Positions 8,556-18,438 are shown, numbered from the stretch's first letter. The stretch: 23,459 nt of DNA from Ophiothrix spiculata (GCA_000969725.1 JXSR01S046269.1); one strand, 5' to 3'. Notes: generated by a model from the letters alone, not told the origin. Numbers and translations: made by a program.

Positions 8556-9662
8556 ATGAGAGTAAAAACGGACCCTCAGCGAAACTCGGCTTCACACGAT
8601 ATAGAGATGTCATCGATACAGGTCGTGATAGTTTCTCTCCTCGCGTTGGTTTCCGTTACAGGGATTCCAGGAAATTTACTGATTTTAGGCGTGTATTCCA
8701 GAAAGAGAAGTAAAACCAATGTTCACGTTTTCATCTCTGCCCTGGCTGCTTCTGATCTCTTCATCTGCGTAATGCTGCCATTGATTATCTATGACGTGCT
8801 CGCAGTAGAAAGAAACAGGACAGTTTGTCTCGTAATGCACTACACATCTGCTTTTGGTGTTTACTTTTCGTTCGTATTGAGCGCGGTGGTCTCGGTAGAT
8901 CGATATTTAGCTATATCTCGACCGCATCGACGATTGAAGGTTAGTCATGCTAAGATGATTGTGTTCATCTGCTTTATTGTTGCTGGAATCCTGACAATTC
9001 CTACATTTCTTAACGCGGATCTCGTTAATGTTTCTCCAACCCCTTCTTTAACAATCATGTATTGTAACCATGAACCAATTTCTACCATTGAGAAAGTTTT
9101 GTCATTGATGAAGTACATCTTGACTCTAAGTATCTGTCTTTTCGTTGGCGTTTTATATTTTAAACTTTACCGCAAGATAACACGACGTGCAAAGATTCAG
9201 CCGCATGAAAAAGTCATCAGAGGTGGTAGACAAAATGAAAACGAAGAAGACAAAACTAACTTTGGAGCATCTACTAGTAGGCCTACAGCAATCAATACAG
9301 TTTCAAGACAGATTCACGACAATTCGGTACACCCTAAAAACAGACCTTTGCATCGTCGAGAAAACCATCTTCAAACCAGGACAACCCTTATGTTGCTTAT
9401 CGTTACGTGTGTCTTATTTATATCATGGATTCCACCAGCATGTATTGGGATTCGCTCTATATTTCGATGGACAAATCCACAGGAAAAACTACTGAACATA
9501 TCACAAACAGAAAGATTGACTGATGTTTTGCTTCAGATTTTTTTCTCTATAAATCACACAGCAAACGCGCTTGTGTATGGTGCTGTAAACAGTAATTTCA
9601 GGAAGGACATAATGAAGTTGTTCAGCAGGCTTCGACGCCTTTGTAACGAAATAAGAGACTGA
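8556..9662 (+). CDS. Intronless rhodopsin-like (class A) G-protein-coupled receptor, orphan
   Basis: A 368-codon uninterrupted ORF for a plasma-membrane receptor with seven hydrophobic segments: TM1 about 20-46, TM2 56-80, TM3 90-121, TM4 133-152, TM5 181-203, TM6 274-297 and TM7 322-343. Class A marks seen are GN (39-40), LAASD (63-67), C91 paired with C170, DRY (115-117), WIP (291-293) and NALVY (337-341), followed by NSNFRKD. Divergent points are A338 for the NPxxY proline, S290 for the CWxP cysteine, and no tryptophan in TM4 or proline in TM5 at the usual places. The third intracellular loop is long (about 204-272), basic and polar. Likely glycosylation sites are N87 and N314. The start may be M18 (8607) and not M1, because copy 1 carries a stop inside the first 17 codons. 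AATAAA overlaps the stop codon (9662-9667). The ligand is unknown; NAxxY also occurs in melatonin receptors, but the rest does not clearly assign it there. Confidence 0.95.
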   Translation: MRVKTDPQRNSASHDIEMSSIQVVIVSLLALVSVTGIPGNLLILGVYSRKRSKTNVHVFISALAASDLFICVMLPLIIYDVLAVERNRTVCLVMHYTSAFGVYFSFVLSAVVSVDRYLAISRPHRRLKVSHAKMIVFICFIVAGILTIPTFLNADLVNVSPTPSLTIMYCNHEPISTIEKVLSLMKYILTLSICLFVGVLYFKLYRKITRRAKIQPHEKVIRGGRQNENEEDKTNFGASTSRPTAINTVSRQIHDNSVHPKNRPLHRRENHLQTRTTLMLLIVTCVLFISWIPPACIGIRSIFRWTNPQEKLLNISQTERLTDVLLQIFFSINHTANALVYGAVNSNFRKDIMKLFSRLRRLCNEIRD

Positions 9663-9667
9663 ATAAA

Positions 9668-9975
9668 GGCTAGAAATCTTCATTTCTGCCTTTGGAATCT
9701 CCAACTGATTAACGGGAGAATGTTACTTCAAATTCAGATGCAGGAGAGTTATGTTGGTCCAAAACGTACACCCAACTTTTTATGAGGTACCTTTTGAAAT
9801 GTGACTAGCCAAGAAAAAAAAAGGCCTCATTAAGCTCAGAGACGACTCATAACGATATCATTTTTTCAATTTGTCAAGTCGCAGTTCGACTATACTCTTT
9901 TAAGAGGTCTGAACTTTATGGAAGAAGAAGAAGAAGAACAAAATGTTGCGCTTATACGCTCTGTAATAGACGATA
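9668..9975. other. 3' flank of the GPCR, with a (GAA)n tract
   Basis: No gene seen. A short GAA microsatellite (six units) lies at about 9921-9938. The 3' UTR limits of the GPCR cannot be placed. Confidence 0.45.
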
Positions 9976-10169
9976 GCCCCCGCAGATTTTTTTCGGGAGA
10001 TAGTGGGAAACTCTTCTTTTTTTTAAAACATGTTAAAAGCGGGAGATATTTTTTCAAAGCGGGAGATGGAGATATGGCTACCTGATCGGGAGATCGGGAG
10101 GACTATCTAAAAGTGGGAGACTCACGCCTAAATCGGGAGACAGTATACCCAGTTACTCCCCCCGGGGGC
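9976..10169. repeat. GGGAGA-rich element with GCCCCCG/CGGGGGC ends
   Basis: Six GGGAGA motifs (four GGGAGAT, two GGGAGAC) occur in about 170 bp of otherwise AT-rich DNA, bounded by GCCCCCG at 9976-9982 and CGGGGGC at 10163-10169 in inverted order. It looks like a dispersed repeat or a transposon end. The inverted ends are only 7 bp and no target duplication was found, so the boundaries are tentative. Confidence 0.45.
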
Positions 10170-11124
10170 AAGATGTATAGAACAGCATTTTCATCAAATA
10201 CGCTTCGCAACGCCCCACTAGGATATACGTAAATTTTAGCGTCTTTACCTATTGTAAAGACTTACCTGGAGCTATTAGACACAAAATATGCTGTTTGAAG
10301 ATGTGTGATCATGGTAACAAGGTAAAAACAAAACCACTTACCAAATATGAATTGTTTGATTTCTCTCTTTCGTGCTGCGTTATTTTTGTAAATTTAGTTC
10401 AGAAAGGCCACGTTCCTATCATATGAAAAACTTATATCTAGTTTTTCAAGTAACATTATAGTTGGGATGTCAGTAAGTGTAGAAAATTCCGTTCTGGGTT
10501 GAAATTTGTGTTCATGTACCTGTACTTTAGACTCTTCATTGAGGTGTTCAGTAATGATTAAAATAAATGAAAATGTAACTATTGAAAACAAAATGGAGTT
10601 TCTTTTAATATTGAGGGTTGTAAACAAAGTTTAATCATAAAAAAAAGTATATTACAGGCGATTGAATGTTCGCATGTTTTCATAAATGAGCAGCTCCGTG
10701 TGAGAAATGGACCAGAGGTCGCCGTTCAAACAACAAATTAAGCCCCATTCCGCTGTACAGTTCGTTGTAAAAAATGCATTTTCCAATGTGATTTACTTAC
10801 TTCTAGGTAAAAAGTAAACAACTATTTTAAAAGAGATAGTTCACTTTTTGGAAACCTCCTCTTGTACTTCACAGCAGTCGATCAAAACCCCAGACCACCG
10901 CCCGGTTGGAGATCTCTCAATCCTTTTGCAATCACTTGATGACACATGAGGTCTTCAAAAAGTGTCGTACATCATTACAACCGGTAGATATTCGTGATCA
11001 ATTTTTTTGACTTTCAACGACGAATGAATTTTTTCGGAAATGCCACTTCAAAGTCCACACTACCACACTTTCCCACGTGTTTTATAAATCCCCGTCAGCA
11101 GTGCGAATACCCAGCAACTACCGG
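10170..11124. other. Intergenic, no convincing gene
   Basis: A 77-codon minus-strand ORF (10394-10627) and a 62-codon plus-strand ORF (10994-11182) have no recognisable features. No RNA gene or clear repeat was noticed. Confidence 0.4.
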
Positions 11125-11175
11125 TGTAATGAAATACAGCGTCCGTGTGACTGAGTGTCCTAGCTGCTATTCAAT
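11125..11175 (+). repeat. 51-bp repeat, left member of an inverted pair
   Basis: Matches the reverse complement of 15182-15232 at 47 of 51 positions, with the core CCGTGTGACTGAGTGTCCTA exact. The two copies face each other across about 4 kb including the assembly gap. They may be ends of one element or two dispersed copies of a repeat family. Confidence 0.85.
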
Positions 11176-11228
11176 TGTGTAGAACGCACTAGTACATGTC
11201 CGATCAATAAATTCTGCCTCTGTGGCGC

Positions 11229-11805
11229 NNNNNNNNNNNNNNNNNNNNNNNNNNNNNNNNNNNNNNNNNNNNNNNNNNNNNNNNNNNNNNNNNNNNNNNN
11301 NNNNNNNNNNNNNNNNNNNNNNNNNNNNNNNNNNNNNNNNNNNNNNNNNNNNNNNNNNNNNNNNNNNNNNNNNNNNNNNNNNNNNNNNNNNNNNNNNNNN
11401 NNNNNNNNNNNNNNNNNNNNNNNNNNNNNNNNNNNNNNNNNNNNNNNNNNNNNNNNNNNNNNNNNNNNNNNNNNNNNNNNNNNNNNNNNNNNNNNNNNNN
11501 NNNNNNNNNNNNNNNNNNNNNNNNNNNNNNNNNNNNNNNNNNNNNNNNNNNNNNNNNNNNNNNNNNNNNNNNNNNNNNNNNNNNNNNNNNNNNNNNNNNN
11601 NNNNNNNNNNNNNNNNNNNNNNNNNNNNNNNNNNNNNNNNNNNNNNNNNNNNNNNNNNNNNNNNNNNNNNNNNNNNNNNNNNNNNNNNNNNNNNNNNNNN
11701 NNNNNNNNNNNNNNNNNNNNNNNNNNNNNNNNNNNNNNNNNNNNNNNNNNNNNNNNNNNNNNNNNNNNNNNNNNNNNNNNNNNNNNNNNNNNNNNNNNNN
11801 NNNNN
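11229..11805. other. Assembly gap (N run)
   Basis: 577 unresolved bases. The true length is unknown, and any ORF reported across it is meaningless. Confidence 1.
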
Positions 11806-12942
11806 CTATTTCCCGTACCTTACTGGGGTAACGTCAGTGGCTGTGCCATGTTGTTTATTCACCCTACTCCTGTTATACATCTGAAACACTGAATGGGTCC
11901 ATTTGTTGAAATTGAACAAATGACCTCATATTTGGGCAGATATTTTCAATACGAAGTGAGACATGGGATTTTCTTGGACGCTTAGCTACTGTCAGGCACT
12001 GGTAGAAGAACAATATTTAAAACAAATCAGTTTCTTTTTGTTTGAAATTTTTACACAACCCGTAAATTCCTTTGGTATTTTCTTTAATTTACACCTATTT
12101 TGTAGTATTTGTAGCTCAAATAGCGCCAAATTTTTCGGACAAAATCTTTTATATCTCCGGAACCGCTTGACCCGTGACAGATGTGATCTTGGTCTCATTC
12201 AGAGTACAATTCGAATGGGCTATGAAAACAAATTGAATAGGAACTTTAGTTTTCTCGTTGATTTCCCTAATTATAGTAGATTTTTTTATTCCTGTCACCA
12301 AGCGCATATTGGTGATGGTAAGATTTTATTTGGAGGGGATGAGTTCAGAACAAAACTAAAAAGCCGTATAATGCTCAACTATGTTCAACATAATACGATG
12401 ATCTAACCCTCATTAAATGAGCTATATTCTATAGAATGCGCAAGGTTTTCAATCAGGTTCAATGGAAATTATTGTCATAAAGTTTGATGTCCTCTTATCG
12501 ATTCGAGTTTCCAGCCAAAATTCAAACCAAACTTGCACTTAACAGTATAAATGTTATGAAAACATTTTGAAATTTAAAAAAAAAATGAAAATTTTGGCAA
12601 TATAAGTGTCTTTTCGTGTGATTTTGCGAGTGTTTATTTTCCTTGAGTGAGGTCAAATTAGGCCTTTGCGTTTTACCTAAAATATACGGTTCTGGACTTA
12701 ATATATTTTAACCACTCGGTCAAAAGGAAGCAACAACACTTCTTTAACAGATTTACTAAAAAATGTGCAGTAAATTTGGGTAAAACACGCCTCACGTATG
12801 AGAATGTGACGCTTGGTCCAATGAGGTCAAATAAAACATCAAATTTCAACGCAAAACATCAAGTAACCCCGGAAGTGATCAATTACGCGGTACTTTATTA
12901 TTATTACGCACATATAGTTAAACACCCTCTCAATGTCAGCGT
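11806..12942. other. Intergenic; one unassigned 147-codon ORF
   Basis: An ORF at 11963-12406 (+) is the longest here. It is rich in F, S and N, has no recognisable motif, and a minus-strand ORF of 68 codons is open over the same bases. Codon use looks like AT-rich non-coding sequence. I see no splice framework around it. Confidence 0.35.
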
Positions 12943-13015
12943 GATTTCGATAGCCTAGTGGCTAAGCTACTCGCTTTTGGTGCGAGAGGTTCCAGTTTCG
13001 AATCCCGTCGGAGCC
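12943..13015 (+). pseudogene. tRNA-like sequence, Gln(UUG)-like, degenerate
   Basis: The length is 73 nt. The A box is TAGCCTAGTGG (12951-12961) and the B box is close to consensus (GTTTCGAATCC, about 12995-13005). The anticodon arm is perfect (CTCGC/GCGAG) with loop TTTTGGT, giving anticodon UUG after U33. The acceptor stem pairs 6 of 7 with two wobbles. The T stem pairs at only two of five positions and the D stem at three of four, so it is probably a tRNA pseudogene or the head of a tRNA-derived SINE. It is followed by a T-rich run. Confidence 0.5.
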
Positions 13016-13143
13016 TTCTTTCTTTTTTTCATTAAATTTTCATTTGATAACAAAGTGTTATTTTTTTTTAAAATCTATTAGATTGATATTCCTTCAATAA
13101 ATTACTTTTACAAAAGAATTCCTTTAGATAAACATGATAAAAT

Positions 13144-13190
13144 CAAAATCCAGGTTCCATATGGACCCCCCTCATGCACTTAAGTGTTAA
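13144..13190 (-). repeat. Solitary end of the CATATGGA...CCTGGATTTTG family
   Basis: CAAAATCCAGGTTCCATATGG followed by CCCCCC and TGCACTTAAGTGTTAA matches (in reverse complement) the left end of the 21741-22363 element and matches its right end directly. No partner end was found nearby, so this may be a solo or deleted copy. Confidence 0.7.
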
Positions 13191-13322
13191 TGGACCTCAT
13201 AGTTAGATTTAGGCCACATTAATGCTGCCGTTTTTTATGAATTATCAAAACTAAGAAATATGTCACGAACGTGTATAAGTTTTTAGTTGATGTTAAATGG
13301 TTTAACGTTAATAGGCTTGGGG

Positions 13323-13710
13323 AAGCGGGTTGGCGCAGCGTTACTTCCCTCGCCTTGCACCAATGAGGTCCCGGGTTCGAGTCCCGCTCCCGGCGCTTTA
13401 TGTGCATTTGGTTTTCAGTCCATGCTCGCTTCCGCAGGTTTTTCTCCGGGTACTCCGGTCTTCCTCCTGCATCTAAAACTGTCACTTGATTTGTCCATCT
13501 GAGTCTGCCCCACCCAGGTTTCGGGAAGCTGCACAAAGGGTGAATATTACAACCGAAGTACCGATAGAATGTGCTCTACGGAAGCACTTCTAAGTGAAAG
13601 TGAAATGGTTGTGACGATCTACCTGCAGCGAATCACGAGCGCTTTGTTTCCTATTCGGTCAAAAGGCGCTATATAAATGTCATTATTATTATTGTTATTA
13701 TTATTACTAC
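13323..13710 (+). mobile_element. tRNA-derived SINE with L2-like tail
   Basis: The head has a good A box (TGGCGCAGCGT, 13331-13341) and a perfect B box (GGTTCGAGTCC, 13374-13384) with a CGGG/CCCG T-arm, as in RNA polymerase III tRNA promoters. A tRNA-unrelated body follows, then a tail with GGCGCTATATAAAT (about 13666-13679) and an ATT/GTT microsatellite to about 13710. A GCGCTATATAAAT end is shared with L2/CR1-type LINEs, whose reverse transcriptase is presumed to mobilise such SINEs. No target duplication was confirmed. Confidence 0.9.
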
Positions 13711-14712
13711 TGTTTTAGATGCCTGCTTTCTATTATTATAGAGATTCAAGTCAATGTGGCCATTTGTATTTATATTATTGGCTAATATATGCCAGCTTTG
13801 GCTTTATATCCATATTTTTTTTTTTTGTAAGAAAGCGGACTTTATTTCATTATGGCCATTATCGTTAGCGACTAGATAAATCATACAACCTCGTAGAATG
13901 AATGGAATCGTTGACACGCCCCAGTGTGTACTGTGGTCCTATGCAAATTAGCTTATAATGAGCAATGTCTATTCAAGATCTCGCGATCGATATTACAAAA
14001 TTTTGGTTGCGAAATATTTTTTTAATTAACGTGACCCTTATTATTTGAACAAGGAAAAAGCAAATGCAAATTAGGAACGTGGGTATGAAAATTTGAAGTT
14101 TTTCCTTTATAATGTGAGTGAATATTTTGCTATTGGTAAAAAAATTTGCATTATATGATATTTTCTATAAAAATTCAACGATTTTGAGTCTTTTTAAACA
14201 TACGAATTTCAACCCCTACATCAATCTTGTTTTAGAAGATAGATTCCGCTAGCAAAAATATGAAAACTCAGATTGATGAAATTTGGAAAATATATTTTGC
14301 CTATAGGACTTTAAAATTGAAGAAAAAACAAGGAGAAATTAATACGCTGATGTGGTGTATGAAAGGTACCTAATATCGGATCTTCATACTTGCCTGCAAT
14401 TTGTATTGTGATAACCAGACACTAAGATTTCGATAACCAGCACCTTTGTCACGACGGGTCATCTGATACCAGCAGCGCGCATGTAGCTCAGACCTTGCGC
14501 TTTGAATGACTCGGCCCTCGCTGTGCTGAAATATCTTGCATTTCATGTGAAAATTAATGAACCCGACATGTGTTTTTTTGACTGAGAAGTAACCTTTAAG
14601 GTTCTTTTATATAAATTATGTCAAAAATGTGAGAATTTTATTCCCGACAGTGAATAATTGAAGAAAAATCAACACACCACGGCAAATAAAAAAAAAAATT
14701 ACAAAACGACTA
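13711..14712. other. Intergenic, AT-rich
   Basis: No gene seen. A poly-T tract is at about 13812-13826. A weak inverted pair (ACATCAATCTT near 14218, AGATTGATGA near 14271) is too short to interpret. Confidence 0.45.
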
Positions 14713-14784
14713 TGACGGGATTCGAAACCACGACCTCCTGCATGAGGGACTTGTGCTATCACCGCTTCGCCACGGAACTTACTT
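14713..14784 (-). pseudogene. tRNA-like sequence (SINE head or tRNA pseudogene)
   Basis: On the minus strand, A box TGGCGAAGCGG (14762-14772) fits the consensus exactly and B box GGTTTCGAATCC (14718-14729) has one extra T. The acceptor ends do not pair well. An A/T homopolymer lies at about 14689-14699. It shares GTTTCGAATCCCGTC with the tRNA-like sequence at 12943-13015, in opposite orientation, so the two may belong to one SINE family. Confidence 0.45.
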
Positions 14785-15181
14785 GTAAGCTATTGGCATT
14801 TATTAACTATATCCTACGTAATCAAAGCTATTGTTTACGCATGCGCACTGATCATCACATAGTCAAATTTCACGACAATTTGAGTGTGAGTTGACTCACA
14901 GAAACATACTCCTCCATCAAATCTGTTTTATCAATATTTATCGTGAGATTTTTCGGGTGAACTAATAATATATAATACTGGTAAGTACTAATTTTAGCTT
15001 AAAATTTTGAGACCCAAATTTGTCGCTCTTGTTCAAAATAAACACATCAGTAAATGTATCGGTATTGGACATACAGTTTAAAAATTCACACTTTTTAAAA
15101 TTGTAAAATGTTTTTAAGACTTTCTTTTATCTGCTGTGCGTAAAATTTTCTGAAATTCAGACTTCTTTCAGAGATTTAAAC
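14785..15181. other. Intergenic, AT-rich
   Basis: Nothing recognised. Confidence 0.4.
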
Positions 15182-15232
15182 ATTGAATAGTAGGTAGGAC
15201 ACTCAGTCACACGGAACCTGTATTTCATTACA
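15182..15232 (-). repeat. 51-bp repeat, right member of an inverted pair
   Basis: Reverse complement of 11125-11175 with four mismatches. Confidence 0.85.
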
Positions 15233-16285
15233 GCGGCACATAGCAAAGAGTGCCAACAATACATCGTTCTTCTCTATGTAGTCGAGAATAGAGTGTCACC
15301 GACACTGTTCAACAGTGGATGGGATGATGTTTTTCATTATTGTTTTGCAAGGTCCTTGTCTCCATTAAGGATAAATTATCGATTGCTGTCAACAAGAAAA
15401 TTTTCACAAATATTTTCTCTGTTTTGAAATATTTCTGCACGGGGGAATTTATCGCACCAGTTGTTTATTATTAATTTTTTGGAGTTGTTATTGAATGTAT
15501 TTATGTAAGAGCTAATTATGTGTTGTTTTGCCATATTTTGGATGGATAATTAATCGCAAATATAGCGCTTGCTATATTTGGGATTAATGATCTATCCAGC
15601 CACTGTATTGTTGTTTTGCAGCATCTCAAATTAGGATAATCAGTCATCGTGGGATGGAATATTATCAAATAATCACATTTTTTGTACCTAATGACTTGGC
15701 AAGTTTTGTTTTGCTAAGTTCTGTTTGAGTTACGAGGATTCCATGTAACTTACTTGAGGCTATGCATTTTAAAGATATTCCTTTGAAAACACAAAATTCC
15801 TTCCATCTATACATGTATCTTCCACCTACCATCTATATAATAAATAGCAATGTCTGTGTGGGGGTGTGTCTGTGGGGTGTGTCTGTGTGTCCACATCTTT
15901 TCTCTGAGATTGTAGGTCGACGCATACGTAGGGCCTTCAGTCTGACGGGTACTTGTGGATGTAACTTGGTTCGAGAATGATGGAGGTCGTTATGCATAAA
16001 ACGTAGTAAATGCTGTTGCTATTTACTTGAAATTTCAGGAATTTACCAGCATAATGAATAAAGCGTAGTAAATGCTTCTAGGCTGTTATGCCTTTTACTG
16101 ATAGTGTTTGCTTAACCACCTTTTACTTGAAAAATGTAAATACTTCCATTGATATGCACCAAAACCAGTATTTACTAGACGTTATCAAGTAAATGCTTGC
16201 AAATTTCAAGGTACCCAAAGAGCTACCTTGACAGTTTACAAGCATATATTTTGACGAATTAAAAAAATAAATGTAGCTTCCAAGA
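15233..16285. other. Intergenic with a TG-rich tract and AGTAAATGCT motifs
   Basis: A TGTGTC/GGGGTGTG-rich tract lies at 15851-15891. AGTAAATGCT or close variants appear near 16006, 16069 and 16189, with AGTATTTAC-type inverse forms between them, suggesting an old repeat. No gene recognised. Confidence 0.4.
15540..15597. repeat. Tight 27-bp hairpin
   Basis: Arms 15540-15566 and 15571-15597 pair at 24 of 27 positions around a 4-nt spacer (GCTT). The inner stem AAATATAGC/GCTATATTT is perfect. It may be a small palindromic element or cruciform. Confidence 0.85.
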
Positions 16286-17793
16286 ACAGGAGGTCCAAAA
16301 ATTAATTGCACATTTTTAAATGCTTATATCTTTTAAATCAGGATTCGCATTGCAATTATAGACATATGTATTGATAGAGGAGACTTGTAGAATTACTTTG
16401 ATACCAAACATGATGCAAATACCATTTTTGAAAATCAAATTGAACGTAAATTATGTTAAACGTAAAGAGCGCGCTTTCATACTGAGAAGAAAATACATAT
16501 ACGACTCATATGTAGTGGAGGGATCAATGCTTGAAGATAGAGAATCATTCATGAATAATTTAATGATCTATTCAGCGAAAAAGCGTTTGCCATGTTAATA
16601 CAAAGATATTTGATTGTGGTTTTGTCTTATATAATAATTATATAATGCTCATTAAAATGTTTTTCATTTGTCAAAGCGTAACTCTAGCATTATGCTATAC
16701 ACAACAGCATTACACCTTACCAAACATTCAACGTTACACTCATAGGGACATATTGAATTACCTCCTTCTTGTCAAGATTAAGCTGCCTAATATTTCAGAA
16801 TATGTTCTAGATGGCCTTCTTGCAGATTTCAACATTATTTGACTCTAACAACAAAGTTCTGAACGTTTGTCCATGTGTTCTTCTTGATCTTCCTGATTTC
16901 ACAGGCAATGTTATGTACTGTCCTTTAGACAACTCAAATAAAGTAATCGGGCGAACTTAAATCATGAGAGTAAAAGGGCCAGGGTTTCTTTGTCCTTAGC
17001 AATATGATTCTTCATCAAAAAGTTAATTGATAAAGCCATTCTCAACCGTTTAGCTGCATGAGGCGTCATGTCGTCATGGTGAAGTGATAGAAGAGTGTCA
17101 ATGCTGTATGGTACAGTTGCTCAACGACTTTAACCCTTGTTCTCCTGAGCTATTTTTTGTAACACGTTTTCCGAAGGGGGGTTGTTGTTGCAACCCCACT
17201 AATATTTTAAAACGGAACTTGATTTTGCTATTAATAGATAGGTAAGACCCTCCCTTATCCAACGATACCAAGATCATTAAAATCGGCCAAGACGTTACGT
17301 AATTATGACGTCATAAAGTACTTTCGGATTGGAAAATCAGGCAAAATTGCATTATGGCAAAATGGCCACCAAAATCAAAATGTTGCTATAAAAGTTCTAA
17401 ATTACGGATTTTCGTCGGATTTTTTGCTAATTAAGGGAAATGATGATTCTAACATGTTTTGTAAGTTTGAGTCTTACAGCATGCATAAATTTTATCAAAA
17501 TGACCGCAAAGGATAAAAAAGAGATTACCCAAATGCCTGGGGCCGGTTGCTTTTGCGTTTATATGAAGCGGGGGAAAAACCTTAGGGGGTTTCAACAACC
17601 CCGTTTCGGAGAATAAGCGTTAAACTTTCAGACCATCTTTCTATCCTAGAAGGTTACTTATTGCATAATATGTCGTACCAAAAGAATTCTACAAGTCTCC
17701 TCTGTTAATACATATGTCTAAAGTTGTAATACGAATCTTGGTGTGAAAGTTATTAACATTTTAAAATGTGCAGTTAATTTTTGGACACCCTGT
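16286..17793. mobile_element. Non-autonomous DNA transposon with about 133-bp inverted ends, 1.5 kb
   Basis: Arms 16286-16419 and 17661-17793 are diverged reverse complements. Both begin with an ACAGG...GTCCAAAAATTAA-type terminus and share AGAGGAGACTTGTAGAATT. The interior holds short AT-rich ORFs (75 and 65 codons) with no transposase motif recognised, plus a nested MITE. The superfamily is not assigned, and a target duplication is not clear. Confidence 0.85.
17129..17624. mobile_element. Nested MITE inside the 1.5-kb element
   Basis: Terminal inverted repeats TTTAACCCTTGTTCTCC (17129-17145) and its near complement (17608-17624) match at 15 of 17. Subterminal CCCC/GGGG-rich segments with GTTGTTG/CAACAAC also pair. 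It contains a full CRE-like palindrome ATGACGTCAT near 17307. It lies wholly inside the larger element, so it inserted later or formed part of it. Confidence 0.75.
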
Positions 17794-18184
17794 AGAAATC
17801 AGAAAAGGTACCAGGAAGAAGATTCCTTAAATACATTTTAACGTGCTTGAATAAGTTCACCAGGTTTTTTGACAAATTAAGATAATAAGATTCCTTCTTC
17901 AAAACCAGTAAATAGAATTACGTTTGACAGTATTTGACTGCGATGATCCAGCTTTTGACACTCGACGACGGCCTATTGGAGATGATGTCAAAAGAGATCA
18001 TAGATATGACTTACAAAGATGACCCCTCATCTCTGTTCATGGTGTTGCGCGTTCTCTTCCTGATCCAAATGGATTTGCATATGTAAATGAAGAAGAATTG
18101 CTGTAAACGTAACATTCCTCAGTCTCTCTCGTGACGGATAGTCTCTTTATAATATACAAATATTGACCGCACTCGTTTTAATGT
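17794..18184. other. Intergenic
   Basis: No gene, repeat or RNA signal recognised. Confidence 0.4.
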
Positions 18185-18438
18185 CATTACTCGTCGACTC
18201 TCGATAGATTTGCACACAAATTTAAAAATATTGATCCTCTTTTCTTAATGTTTCCATTGCAGGGCTATGGGAACACTAGTTAAGCATTTTAAAACAGGAA
18301 AATCAGTGATCTGTAAAAAGTATCGTTGGCTAATTGAATAGCTGAAAATTTGTTTTATAAAGTTAAATCGAGTCAAACGCGGCATGCCCAGATACTAAGT
18401 TATTTGTGTGCAAATCTATCGCAGTAGACGGGTAATGG
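18185..18438. repeat. Inverted repeat with exact 20-bp core
   Basis: CGATAGATTTGCACACAAAT at 18202-18221 is exactly complementary to 18402-18421. Weaker pairing extends outward to 18185 and 18438 (CATTACTCGTC against its imperfect complement). The loop is about 180 bp. Likely a small MITE. Confidence 0.75.

Noticed and set aside
9187-9495. 102-codon ORF
   Set aside because: It is another frame of the intact GPCR.
11222-11884. 220-codon ORF
   Set aside because: It is almost entirely the N gap; only about 25 real codons follow it.
11963-12406. 147-codon ORF as a gene
   Set aside because: No domain, no splice context, AT-rich composition, and the opposite strand is also open over part of it.
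12943-13015. Functional tRNA-Gln gene
   Set aside because: The T stem pairs at only two of five positions and the acceptor has a mismatch.
13219-13536. 105-codon minus-strand ORF with RRERDSNPGP-type text
   Set aside because: This text is the familiar translation of a tRNA-derived SINE head in reverse, not a protein gene.
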